NCBI GenBank assembly: GCA_028292625.1
Contig: JAQGLY010000014.1
Location: 62,001 to 126,000, forward strand
Origin: Herbaspirillum sp.
GTDB lineage: Bacteria > Pseudomonadota > Gammaproteobacteria > Burkholderiales > Burkholderiaceae_D
DNA: 64,000 nucleotides
Reading direction: 5' to 3'
Part shown: positions 18,501-27,264 of the stretch, in pieces
How the letters are laid out: the number at the start of each line of letters is the position of its first letter
Numbering within the stretch: the first letter of the stretch is position 1
The notes under the pieces: generated by a model
What the model was told of the DNA's origin: nothing
The model's database searches: none
Seen by the model: the letters and a program-made list of their open reading frames with translations, nothing else
Translations under genes and position numbers: made by a program

Positions 18501-19322
18501 GTGCGCCGCGCCTTTTGCCGCGTTTTCCGGCCTTCCGCACGGCGGCGCGTGCTGGCAAGTTGCTTATCCCTGTCGCTGGCCGCCCCGGCGCCGGCGATGG
18601 CGCTCGAATGCAAGGGAACGATTTACCTGACTTTCGACACCGGCAGCCAGTCCCAGGCCGAATTGATCGCGGCGACACTCAGAAAACACCATATCAAGGC
18701 CACGTTTTTCATGGCGAACGAAAAGACCGTGCACGGCGATTATTCGCTGGATCCGGCGTGGGCGCCGCTGTGGAAGGAACTGGTGCGGGACGGCCATGCG
18801 TTCGGCACGCATACTTTCGACCACGTTTATTGGCAACGCGATCTGCCGGCCGGTCAATTTTCGGTCCAGCCGCAATTCGGCGCCGACGCCGGCCGGCGCC
18901 TGACCTGGAGCGCCGCGCAATATTGCGATGAAATGAACCGCGTGGCGGACCGCTTCCGGCAGCTGACCGGCGCGCCCATCGACCGCTTTTGGCGCGCTCC
19001 CGGCGGCAAGGCCAGCCCGGCGCTGCTGGCGGCGGGCGCCAAGTGCGGCTACGCGCATGCCGCATGGTCGCCGGCCGGCTTTTCCGGCGATGAACTGCCC
19101 AGCGAAAAATGGCCGAACGCCCTATTGTTGCGGCGGGCGCTGGACTCGCTGAAAGACGGCGATATTTTCCTGGCGCATATGGGCATCTGGTCGCGCCATG
19201 ACGCGTGGGCGCCCGCGGTGCTGGAGCCTCTGATCGAGGGACTGGAGCGCAAGGGCTTTTGTTTCGCGACCTTGCGCGAGCATCCCGATTTCAAATCCTA
19301 CGCGACACGGGGAGCGCCATGA
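18501..19322 (+). CDS. Polysaccharide deacetylase family protein with altered metal motif
   Basis: NodB-homology carbohydrate esterase 4-like protein of 273 residues, starting at GTG 18501 directly after the beta-propeller stop. A signal peptide (about 1-35) precedes the domain. Motif 1 reads TFDTG where active enzymes have TFDDG: the catalytic first Asp is kept and the second, metal-binding Asp is Thr. Motif 2 is HTFDH (both metal histidines) and RFWRAPGGK resembles motif 3. HMGIWSRHD may represent the later catalytic His. Activity may thus be altered. Its stop overlaps the next gene in ATGA. Confidence 0.85.
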   Translation: MRRAFCRVFRPSARRRVLASCLSLSLAAPAPAMALECKGTIYLTFDTGSQSQAELIAATLRKHHIKATFFMANEKTVHGDYSLDPAWAPLWKELVRDGHAFGTHTFDHVYWQRDLPAGQFSVQPQFGADAGRRLTWSAAQYCDEMNRVADRFRQLTGAPIDRFWRAPGGKASPALLAAGAKCGYAHAAWSPAGFSGDELPSEKWPNALLLRRALDSLKDGDIFLAHMGIWSRHDAWAPAVLEPLIEGLERKGFCFATLREHPDFKSYATRGAP

Positions 19323-20308
19323 TCCAGACATTGATCGACAGCTTTGCGCAGGTGCAGGACGTCTTGTTCGAGACGGTGGTGCAGCCGTTGATGCTGTGGC
19401 TGGACCTGGGCGAGTATCTGGAAGATGCGTTCAACGGCACCGAATGGTTTCTGGTAGGGGTCTGCGAACTGATCGTTCTGTTCATCCTGTTGCGGCCGCT
19501 GGAATCGCTGATCCCGGTGCATCGCATCGAAGGCTCCCGTGCCCGCTGGAACGATTTCACGTACACGGTATTGAACCGTCTCGGCGTGCTGACCGTGATC
19601 GTGTTTTTCGTGCTGGATCCCTTGCTCAACATGCTGCTGGAACAACTGCATTTGAATAATCTGGGCGCGTTCAATCTGGACGATCTGTGGCCCGGCTTCA
19701 CCGACCGGCCGCTGGTGAGTTTTCTGCTGTATTTGGTAGTGCTTGATTTCTTCGATTACTGGTATCACCGCGGGCAGCACAATGTACGCTGGATGTGGGC
19801 GCTGCACAGTCTGCATCACAGTCAGCGGGACATGAACCTGTGGAGCGACGACCGCAATCATCTGCTCGATGTGCTGATACACGACATATTGATGGGCCTG
19901 CTGGCGCTGGCGATCGGCGTCGCGCCGTCGCAGTATGTGCTGCTGATCGCGGCCTCGCGCATGCTGCAGAGTTTGCAGCACGCCAATGTCCGCCTGCACT
20001 TCGGCCGCTGGGGCGATTATCTGCTGGTGTCGCCGCGTTTTCATCGCCTGCATCATGCGATCGGGGGCGGCCGCGAAAGCCGCGGCGCCAATACGCTGGG
20101 CGGACACAACTTCGCCGTGTTGCTGCCGGTGTGGGATCTGCTGTTCCGCAGCGCCCGTTTCGGCAATATGTTTGCGATGACCGGCGTGCGGGATCAACTG
20201 CCGCCGCCGCAGGGCAAGGGGCGCAGTTACGGCCACTCGTTCTGGGCGCAGCAATGGCTGGGCCTGAAACGCCTGCTCTGCGCGCTTGCCGGAAAGTCCG
20301 AATTCTGA
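19319..20308 (+). CDS. Sterol desaturase / fatty acid hydroxylase family membrane protein
   Basis: Integral membrane di-iron enzyme of 329 residues, starting at ATG 19319, which overlaps the preceding stop. Histidine boxes of the fatty acid hydroxylase superfamily are present: HRGQHN, LHSLHHS and FHRLHHA. Several hydrophobic spans lie at about residues 40-60, 85-110, 130-150 and 190-215. Family members hydroxylate or desaturate lipids; the substrate here is unknown. It is translationally coupled to the deacetylase upstream and the EI24 protein downstream, suggesting modification of an envelope lipid. Confidence 0.88.
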   Translation: MIQTLIDSFAQVQDVLFETVVQPLMLWLDLGEYLEDAFNGTEWFLVGVCELIVLFILLRPLESLIPVHRIEGSRARWNDFTYTVLNRLGVLTVIVFFVLDPLLNMLLEQLHLNNLGAFNLDDLWPGFTDRPLVSFLLYLVVLDFFDYWYHRGQHNVRWMWALHSLHHSQRDMNLWSDDRNHLLDVLIHDILMGLLALAIGVAPSQYVLLIAASRMLQSLQHANVRLHFGRWGDYLLVSPRFHRLHHAIGGGRESRGANTLGGHNFAVLLPVWDLLFRSARFGNMFAMTGVRDQLPPPQGKGRSYGHSFWAQQWLGLKRLLCALAGKSEF

Positions 20309-21147
20309 TGGGCGCGATGGTCGTTTCCTTCTGGCGCGCCGTGCTGTCGCTGTTGCATATCAGAATGCTGTTGCTGACCTTGCTGCCGTTCGTGCTGTCG
20401 CTGGTCTTATGGGGCGTGGTGCTCTGGCTGGGCTTGCAGCCGCTGGTCGACGGCCTGCAAAGCTACTTCATCGTGCACGATATGTTCGGCATCTCCGGAT
20501 CCATTTTGAACTGGTTCAGCATGGGCGCGCTGAAGACCGTGATCGTGCCGTTGATCGCGATGTGGGCCTTGTTGCCGCTGATGATTCTGACGGCGCTGGT
20601 GTTCGTGGCGCTGCTCGCGGTGCCGGCGATCGTCAGGCACGTTGCCGGCCGCCACTATCCGCATCTGGCGCGCAAATACGGCGGGTCTTGGTGGGGAACG
20701 TTGTGGACTTCCCTGTGGTGCTTTCTGGTGTTCGCGGCGCTGTGGGTGCTTACGCTGCCGCTGCTGCTGGCGCCGCCGCTCAATTTCGCGGTCCATCCTT
20801 TGCTGTGGGGCTGGCTGACCTATCGCGTGATGGCGTACGACGCGCTGGCCGATCACGCGGACGCCGACGAGCGCCGCATCATCATGCGCCGGCATCGCTG
20901 GCCCTTGCTGGGCATCGGCACCGTGGCCGGTATTCTGGGCACGGCGCCGACGCTGTTCTGGCTGGGCAGCGCGCTGTCTTCCTGGATATTCTTCCCGTTT
21001 TTCGCCGGTATTTCGGTCTGGCTGTATGTGCTGGTATTCGTTTTCGGCGGTTTATGGTTCCAGTATTACTGCATGGAAGCGCTCGGCCGCCATCGGGCCG
21101 GCGCGGGCGATGCCGGCTCAGCGGAGGACACGGCAATTCAGGCATAA
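20308..21147 (+). CDS. EI24 / CysZ-like membrane protein
   Basis: A 279-residue inner-membrane protein of the EI24-domain family, which includes the sulfate channel CysZ. The start ATG at 20308 shares a base with the previous stop (TGATG). Hydrophobic stretches at about residues 20-45, 80-110, 140-165 and 210-250 suggest four to six membrane spans; ARKYGGSWWGTLWTSLW and DALADHADADERR are family-like loops. Being last in a coupled set with a beta-propeller, deacetylase and fatty acid hydroxylase, it may take part in the same process. A sulfate role is possible but not supported by its context. Confidence 0.75.
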   Translation: MGAMVVSFWRAVLSLLHIRMLLLTLLPFVLSLVLWGVVLWLGLQPLVDGLQSYFIVHDMFGISGSILNWFSMGALKTVIVPLIAMWALLPLMILTALVFVALLAVPAIVRHVAGRHYPHLARKYGGSWWGTLWTSLWCFLVFAALWVLTLPLLLAPPLNFAVHPLLWGWLTYRVMAYDALADHADADERRIIMRRHRWPLLGIGTVAGILGTAPTLFWLGSALSSWIFFPFFAGISVWLYVLVFVFGGLWFQYYCMEALGRHRAGAGDAGSAEDTAIQA

Positions 21148-21194
21148 TCGTCCGGATTAGTATCTGCGCCACGAGGGCGCAAGGGATAAATGCA

Positions 21195-21998
21195 ATGGCT
21201 ATCGGAATTATTATCATCGGCGACGAAATTCTGTCGGGACGGCGCACCGACAAGCATCTGCCGAAAATGATCGAACTGCTGCAGGCGCGCGGTCTGCAAT
21301 TGGCCTGGGCCGAATATCTGGGCGATCAGCCGGACCGCATCGTTGCGACGCTGGCGCGCACCGCACGCAGCGAGGATATCGTTTTTTCGACCGGAGGCAT
21401 CGGCGCCACGCCGGACGATCACACGCGGCAATGCGCCGCCAAGGCATGGGACGCGCCGCTGCAATTGCATCCGCAGGCGCAGGCCGCGATTCGGGAGCGC
21501 ACCGCCGATATGGCGCGCGCCGCCGGCGTGGCGCTGGATCCGGACTCCGAGGATTATCGGCGTCGCCTCAAAATGGGTATATTTCCGCGGAACGCGGATA
21601 TCATTCCCAACTCATACAACAAGATCCCGGGTTTTTCGATTCCCAATCTCAGCGGCAGCGGCGCGCATTATTTCGTGCCCGGTTTTCCGGTAATGGCATG
21701 GCCGATGTTCGAATGGGTGCTCGACGGCACTTATGCGCATCTGTTCCACAAGGACGTGCAGGTCGAGAAAGCGGCGCTGGTCTACGAAATGGCGGAGTCG
21801 GTATTGACGCCGCTGATGGAAACGCTGGAAGCCGATTATCCGGGGATCAGGGTATTCAGCCTGCCGCATATCGGTGAGCCCGGCGTGCGGCGGCACATCG
21901 ACCTGGGCGTCAAGGGCAACGCGGAGCAGGTGGACGCGGCGTTCGCCGCCTTGCTGCGCGGCCTGGATGCATTGCATGCCGAATATCTTTGTCAATAA
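21195..21998 (+). CDS. CinA N-terminal / molybdopterin-binding-like domain protein
   Basis: A 267-residue cytoplasmic protein with the MoaB/Mog-like fold found at the N-terminus of CinA: it opens IGIIIIGDEILSGRRTDKH and contains FSTGGIGATPDDHTRQ. The C-terminal nicotinamide-mononucleotide deamidase domain of full CinA is absent, as in many proteobacterial paralogues. In CinA the domain hydrolyses ADP-ribose, but for stand-alone versions the role is uncertain. The start at 21195 is fixed by the conserved motif directly after Met. It is 47 bases after the EI24 gene and could be read through from it. Confidence 0.87.
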   Translation: MAIGIIIIGDEILSGRRTDKHLPKMIELLQARGLQLAWAEYLGDQPDRIVATLARTARSEDIVFSTGGIGATPDDHTRQCAAKAWDAPLQLHPQAQAAIRERTADMARAAGVALDPDSEDYRRRLKMGIFPRNADIIPNSYNKIPGFSIPNLSGSGAHYFVPGFPVMAWPMFEWVLDGTYAHLFHKDVQVEKAALVYEMAESVLTPLMETLEADYPGIRVFSLPHIGEPGVRRHIDLGVKGNAEQVDAAFAALLRGLDALHAEYLCQ

Positions 21999-22100
21999 AA
22001 GCGCACCGTGCGGTTGCGAAGCCGCACACTAGTGTTTCCGGCGTTTTTTGCGCCTCCTTATGCCGGTCCGTTTATCGGGCCGGTTCTATAGAATTTTTTC

Positions 22101-24779
22101 ATGTTCGATTTTCTTTTCAAGCGGCGGCGAGCCGACGGCAATCCTTCTTCGTCATCCGATACCCCGCAAGCGGCAAGCGCGTCGGCGCAGTCCTCCGCGG
22201 CCCGCTCGCAAATCCGCCAGCGCGAACGCGAACAGGCGCTGCTGCAGGCCGCCGCATTGAGCGACGAGCAGAGCGCGCTGGCGTTCATCCTGCAATGCGA
22301 ATTCGCCGATGCGCGGCTGGCCGCGGCGCCATGGCTGCAAAGCCAGGATGCGTTGAGCGCCGCCTTGCGCGCCGTGCGCAACAGCGACCGGCGCGTCGCC
22401 AAGTTATTGCAGACCCGGCTGGACGACATTGTCCGGCAACAGCATGCGCGGCAACAAATGCGGACCGTCATCGAGCAGGCGGAAATCCTGTTGCGCGATC
22501 CGGGCCTCACGCCCGATCGCGCGGCCGATGCCGATCGTGCGTGGAAAGTCGCCGGAGGCGACCGCGGGGATGCCCCCGATCCGGCGCTGGTCGCGCAATT
22601 TGCGGCCGTGCGCGACGCGTTGAGCAAGCGTCTTGCCGAGCAGGCGCAATTGCAACGGTCGCTGATCGATACGCGCGCGCTTTTGCAGAAAATACAGGAT
22701 GCGCTGCAGCGGCAAACGACACTGGCCGACGCCGCCGCGCACCCCGCAGCCGATGAAGAGGGCGACGGCGATCAGACGCCATCCGCGCCGGCCGCGATAG
22801 CCGCCACGCTGGACCGTCTGCAGCAACAGATCGGGCAGGACGGCGCCGCGCCCGAGGCTGCCGCGATGCCGAAGCAATTGCTGCCGGATTGCGAGCGCCT
22901 ATTGCAAAGCTGCCGCGCCGCGCACGAGCGTTTATCGGCCGCCGCGGCAATGCGGCAAAGCGAAGTCTCGCCGGATATCGCGGCAGCCGCGATATCCGAT
23001 ATTCCGACGGAAGCAGGCGCGGAAGAACCGGCATCGAACCCGGCCAAAGCCGCCAAGAGCCCCGGGAAGACGGCAACGGTTGCCGCCGATCCCGAACGAT
23101 TGCCGCAATGGCTGGATCTGCTGGAGCAATTGGAATCCGCGCTGGAACAGGGTGCGCTGCAAGCGGCCTCCGAAGCGGAGCGCGCACTGCGCGACCACGA
23201 TGCGCGCGCGCTGAAACCGGGCGCGGCGGCAATGTCCAGATTGGCCGCCGCGCAGGCATCGCTGCGTCACTTGCAGGGATGGGCGCGCTGGGGCGGCAAT
23301 ATTTCACGCGAAGAATTGTTGCAGGCGGCGTTGGCGCTGCCGGAACAAACATTGCCGGTGTCCGAGCTGGTGCAGAAGATCGGCGGCCTGCGCGCGCGCT
23401 GGAAATTGCTGTCTGCCAGCGCCGGCCAGGCGCCGCAAGCGCTATGGGAACGCTTCGACGCCGCCTGCAGCGCCGCCTATGCGCCGGCGGCCGCCCAGTT
23501 CGAACGGCAGGATCGGGAACGTGAAGAACATCGCGCCGCAGCCGAAGCGCTGATTGCCGAGACGGTGCAATTCGTCGCGCAGCATGCGCCGCCATTGGCG
23601 ACATCGGATGCCGGCGCCGCCGATGGATCCACGGAAACGGCGGCCGATGCCGACGCGCCGCCCGATTGGAAAAAACTGGCGCAATTCGACGCCAGAATGC
23701 GCCAGGCATGGCAGCGGATCGGCCCTCTGGGACATAAGGAAAAGCGCGTGCTCGAACGCGCATTCAACGTGGCGCTGAAGCCGATTCAGGCGCCGCTGCA
23801 AAGCCGCCGAAAAATTGAAATCGACGCGCGTGAAGCGATGATTGCACAGGTCGGCGCCTTGCAGCCCGAGGATCGCCAGGCGCTCGATACCGTGCGCGCG
23901 GTTCAGGCCGACTGGCAACAGCGGGCGCAGACCGTGCCGCTGTTGCACAAGGATGAACAGGCCTTGTGGCAGGCCTTTCGGGCCGCTTGCGACACGGTAT
24001 TTGCGCAACGCAAGGAAACCGCGGCGAATCAGGATGCGCAGCGGCAAACGCATCTGCAACAGAAGCAGGCGCTGTGCGAACAATTGGAGCAGGCGCGGCA
24101 AGGTGAAGGCCGCAACGCCGGGAACCAGGCGTTCGATGCCGCGGCCGCACGCGATCTGCTGCAACAGGCGCAGACCCAATGGGCCCGCCTGGGACCGGCG
24201 CCGCGCGCGGCCGAGCGCGCGATCGAACAGCGCTTCAAGGATGCCGCCGGCGCGCTGAAAGCGGCGCTGCAAGCCATCGAAGACAGCGCCGCCGCGGCGG
24301 CGGTCGAAGCCGAAGCCGCGCTGATCGACGAGCGCCTGACGCTTTGTTTTGCGCTCGACGCCAGCCTGGCCGAGGGCCGTGCGGCCGCATCGGATGCGCC
24401 GGCCTGGCGCAATCGCTGGCTGGCCGGCACGCGATTGCCGGAGCCGTTCGAACAGGTGCTGACCCGGCGTTTCGAGCTGGCCGTCGCAGCGATAGGCGAG
24501 GAGCGCGACGCTTATCTGAGCGATGTGCGGCAACGGCGCGAAACATTCGACGAGGCCTTGCTGGAAGCCGAAATCGCCGCCGGTCTGGACAGCCCGCCGG
24601 AGCAGGCGCGGCAACGCATGCAATTGCAGGTGGCGTTACTGCAGTCTTCGCTCAAGGCCGGCTCCAGGACCGTGAGCGGCCGGCAGCAGCTGTTGCGGCT
24701 GTGCGCGCTGCCGGCGCTGGCCGATGGGCCGACGCTGGAACGCATCGGCAAAATCGTGCGGCATGCATTGCAACGCTGA
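22101..24779 (+). CDS. DUF349 domain-containing protein
   Basis: An 892-residue cytoplasmic protein dominated by alanine, glutamine, arginine and glutamate, with repeated helical DUF349 units. Recognisable repeats centre on phrases such as LWERFDAACSAAYAPAA, LWQAFRAACDTVFAQR and AIEQRFKDAAGALKAAL. It contains no signal peptide or membrane span, and coiled-coil character is strong throughout. DUF349 proteins occur widely in proteobacteria with no settled function. The start at 22101 (MFDFLFKRRRADG) fits the family's basic opening. A small GC hairpin at about 22064-22084 precedes the gene. Confidence 0.85.
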   Translation: MFDFLFKRRRADGNPSSSSDTPQAASASAQSSAARSQIRQREREQALLQAAALSDEQSALAFILQCEFADARLAAAPWLQSQDALSAALRAVRNSDRRVAKLLQTRLDDIVRQQHARQQMRTVIEQAEILLRDPGLTPDRAADADRAWKVAGGDRGDAPDPALVAQFAAVRDALSKRLAEQAQLQRSLIDTRALLQKIQDALQRQTTLADAAAHPAADEEGDGDQTPSAPAAIAATLDRLQQQIGQDGAAPEAAAMPKQLLPDCERLLQSCRAAHERLSAAAAMRQSEVSPDIAAAAISDIPTEAGAEEPASNPAKAAKSPGKTATVAADPERLPQWLDLLEQLESALEQGALQAASEAERALRDHDARALKPGAAAMSRLAAAQASLRHLQGWARWGGNISREELLQAALALPEQTLPVSELVQKIGGLRARWKLLSASAGQAPQALWERFDAACSAAYAPAAAQFERQDREREEHRAAAEALIAETVQFVAQHAPPLATSDAGAADGSTETAADADAPPDWKKLAQFDARMRQAWQRIGPLGHKEKRVLERAFNVALKPIQAPLQSRRKIEIDAREAMIAQVGALQPEDRQALDTVRAVQADWQQRAQTVPLLHKDEQALWQAFRAACDTVFAQRKETAANQDAQRQTHLQQKQALCEQLEQARQGEGRNAGNQAFDAAAARDLLQQAQTQWARLGPAPRAAERAIEQRFKDAAGALKAALQAIEDSAAAAAVEAEAALIDERLTLCFALDASLAEGRAAASDAPAWRNRWLAGTRLPEPFEQVLTRRFELAVAAIGEERDAYLSDVRQRRETFDEALLEAEIAAGLDSPPEQARQRMQLQVALLQSSLKAGSRTVSGRQQLLRLCALPALADGPTLERIGKIVRHALQR

Positions 24780-24793
24780 TGGCGGCGGTTTCG

Positions 24794-24817
24794 GAATCGC
24801 ATCAAGAATCGCATCAA
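24794..24817 (+). repeat. Two-copy 12-base tandem repeat
   Basis: The unit GAATCGCATCAA occurs twice without a gap (24794-24805 and 24806-24817) in the 82-base gap between the DUF349 and EamA genes. It is probably a local duplication with no known role. Confidence 0.8.
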
Positions 24818-24861
24818 GAACAACAAGCACCGGGCGGCCCCAGCCCGGGTGATGGAATACT

Positions 24862-25797
24862 ATGACAACAGCAAGCCATCCCAATGGCGATCGACGTCCG
24901 GCGCAGCACGAACATCCGCTGAAAAAAAACCTGCTGGCCGTCGCGCCGGCAGTCTTCGTGGTGATCTGGAGCACCGGCTTCATCGTCGCCAAATTCGGCC
25001 TGCCGTATGCGCCGCCTCTGACGTTTTTGATTCTACGTTTCCTCGGGGTGCTGGCGATACTGGGGCCGCTGGCTCTGTTGTTCCGCATTGCGTGGCCGGT
25101 CGGCCGCATAGGCCATATCGCGGTGGCGGGGATTCTGATTCATGCCGGTTATCTTGGCGGCGTCTGGTGCGGCATCAAACTCGGCATGCCGGCCGGGCTG
25201 GCAGCGCTGATCGTCGGTCTGCAACCTATCCTGACCGCTTTTGCCGCGCCGTTCGTGGGCGAGTCGGTGCAGCGCAGGCAATGGATAGGGCTGATGCTGG
25301 GTCTGTGCGGCGTGGGCCTGGTGGTGGCGAGCAAGATTTCGCTGACCGGCCTGTCATGGCAAAGCATCGCCTGTTCGTTCGTGGCGTTGTTGTCGATCAC
25401 GGTCGGTTCGCTGTATCAGAAACGCTTTTGTCCGAGCTTCGATCTGCGTACCGGCGTCATCGTGCAGTACATTGCGTCTGCGATCGTGCTGCTGCCGTTG
25501 GCGATCCGGTACGAGCATCTCGATCTCGCCTTGTCCAGCGTGCAGTGGACACCGAATTTTGTAGGCGCGCTGTTGTGGTCGGTGGCGGCCTTGTCGATAG
25601 GCGCGATATTCCTGTTGTTCCTGTTGCTGCGTCAAGGCGCCGCGACCAGCGTGAGCAGCCTGATGTATATGACACCGCCGGCTACGGCGCTGATGGCGTG
25701 GCTGATGTTCGGCGAAGCGTTTTCCATCATGGGGGCGCTGGGCATGGTGGTGGCGGTGGTGGCCGTCGCATTTGTGGTGCGCAATAAAAAAGCATAA
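24862..25797 (+). CDS. EamA/DMT-family transporter
   Basis: Inner-membrane drug/metabolite transporter of 311 residues. Two EamA repeats are visible, each of about five hydrophobic helices: the first opens VAPAVFVVIWSTGFIVAKFG, the second follows ISLTGLSWQSIACSFVALLS. The C-terminus, MAWLMFGEAFSIMGALGMV, is the usual last-helix motif. Members export metabolites or amino acids such as threonine or cysteine, but the substrate cannot be read from sequence. It stands alone downstream of the DUF349 gene. Confidence 0.92.
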   Translation: MTTASHPNGDRRPAQHEHPLKKNLLAVAPAVFVVIWSTGFIVAKFGLPYAPPLTFLILRFLGVLAILGPLALLFRIAWPVGRIGHIAVAGILIHAGYLGGVWCGIKLGMPAGLAALIVGLQPILTAFAAPFVGESVQRRQWIGLMLGLCGVGLVVASKISLTGLSWQSIACSFVALLSITVGSLYQKRFCPSFDLRTGVIVQYIASAIVLLPLAIRYEHLDLALSSVQWTPNFVGALLWSVAALSIGAIFLLFLLLRQGAATSVSSLMYMTPPATALMAWLMFGEAFSIMGALGMVVAVVAVAFVVRNKKA

Positions 25798-25990
25798 CCA
25801 AAATCCGCCAATAAGCTACACAAACCGAGTAAAGAACTGACACCAATTGGAAACAAACTCGACGTTTTCCTTGTTTGCCGCCGCGGGTGTCAATAAAATA
25901 GCGTTTATTCCGTAATTATGAGGAAAACGGTCGCATTCGGCGCACTAAGTAGAATTTCGTTTAATTTGCCGCGCTAAGCCACTAATTTCC

Positions 25991-26018
25991 TTGTGATTTT
26001 TCACAATTTTGCTACACT
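25991..26018 (+). promoter_or_regulatory. Promoter with overlapping dyad upstream of the PBP7-type gene
   Basis: TTGTGA (25991-25996) and TACACT (26013-26018) sit 16 bases apart as -35 and -10 candidates. The -35 is one arm of a perfect inverted repeat TTGTGA-TTTT-TCACAA (25991-26006). The half sites resemble those of CRP/FNR-family proteins but with a 4-base spacer. The 192 bases further left are AT-rich and show no gene. Confidence 0.5.
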
Positions 26019-26069
26019 CTGTAACAGTTGATTAATTGCCGAGTCGAACATCCAAGTAGGGAGCCGCTG

Positions 26070-27215
26070 ATGAGGAAATCTGCGCTTGTAGTTATTTCTT
26101 CGCTTTTCTTTGCTTTCGCCAGCGCTTCCATCGCGGAGGCGGCATCGGCGCCGGCTCCGGCATCCCTGGAAAAACCTGTCAAAAAAACCGGTGCGAAACA
26201 CAGAGTCGCCAAAAAGACCGTATCGGCCAAAGTTTCCCACGCTTCCGCCAGACGCATCTCCACCGTATCGCTGAATAAAAACGAAAGACTGCTGAAGCAG
26301 ACCGTCGTTGTGCGCGGCCGCCGCCACACCGGCTATCAGCGCGTCAGCATTCGTCCGTCGCTGCCGGTGGTGCCTCCGATCGAAACGGCGGGCGATCTGG
26401 CCGGCCTGAACCTGACGCAGGATCCGCTGGCGCTGAAATCGAACGTCGCCTACGTGATCGATCAGGCCAGTTCGAAAGTGCTGTTCGAAAAGAACGCCAA
26501 TGTCGCGCTGCCGATCGCCTCGGTGACCAAATTGATGACCGCCACGGTGGTGGTCGAAGCGCATCAGAACATGGAAGAAATGCTGACCGTCACCGACGAA
26601 GATGTGGATCGCGAGAAATTCAGCAGTTCGCGTCTGCGGGTCGGGTCCCGGCTGAGCCGTGACGACATGCTGCACATTGCATTGATGAGTTCGGAAAACC
26701 GCGCCGCGTCCGCGCTGAGCCGCTATTATCCGGGCGGCAAGCCGGCGTTTGTCGCGGCGATGAACATGAAGGCCAGATCGCTGGGCATGAACGATACCCA
26801 CTATTACGATCCCACCGGATTGGACAAGAACAATGTCGCCAGCGCGCACGATCTGGCCAAGCTGGTGGTGGCGGCCTACCAGTATCCGCTCATTCGCAAT
26901 TATTCGACCGACATCAAATATTCGGTCGAGCCGAACGGCCATTCAATGATGCAATACGGCACGTCGAACAGCCTGGTGCGCAACAAGGACTGGGACATCG
27001 GCTTGCAGAAAACCGGTTTTATCAATGAGGCGGGACATTGCCTGGTGATGCAGACCCGTATCGACGGCCGGCAGATCGTGATGGTCTTTCTCGATTCCAA
27101 AGGCAAGTATTCGCATGTGGCCGACGCGTCGCGGATGCGTCAATGGCTGACCGCCCAGAACATCCGCCTGCAACAGAATCTGACACGTCTGGCCAGCAAG
27201 GTGGCTCAGAGCTGA
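26070..27215 (+). CDS. pbpG: D-alanyl-D-alanine endopeptidase (PBP7 type)
   Basis: Penicillin-binding protein of the S11 (DacA/PbpG) family, cleaving D-Ala-meso-DAP cross-links in peptidoglycan. The start at 26070, after GTAGGGAGCC, gives 381 residues with a signal peptide (about 1-23, ending SIAEAAS). A basic Lys/Ala-rich linker of about 100 residues precedes the catalytic domain. Active-site motifs are S151-V-T-K154, S208-E-N210 and K314-T-G316. The length and the missing C-terminal membrane anchor fit PBP7 better than PBP5. It converges on the IclR-type gene. Confidence 0.92.
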   Translation: MRKSALVVISSLFFAFASASIAEAASAPAPASLEKPVKKTGAKHRVAKKTVSAKVSHASARRISTVSLNKNERLLKQTVVVRGRRHTGYQRVSIRPSLPVVPPIETAGDLAGLNLTQDPLALKSNVAYVIDQASSKVLFEKNANVALPIASVTKLMTATVVVEAHQNMEEMLTVTDEDVDREKFSSSRLRVGSRLSRDDMLHIALMSSENRAASALSRYYPGGKPAFVAAMNMKARSLGMNDTHYYDPTGLDKNNVASAHDLAKLVVAAYQYPLIRNYSTDIKYSVEPNGHSMMQYGTSNSLVRNKDWDIGLQKTGFINEAGHCLVMQTRIDGRQIVMVFLDSKGKYSHVADASRMRQWLTAQNIRLQQNLTRLASKVAQS

Positions 27216-27264
27216 CGTTACATCCTAGCGGGGCGATATTGCTCCCGGCAGCCTTGCCCCGCGA

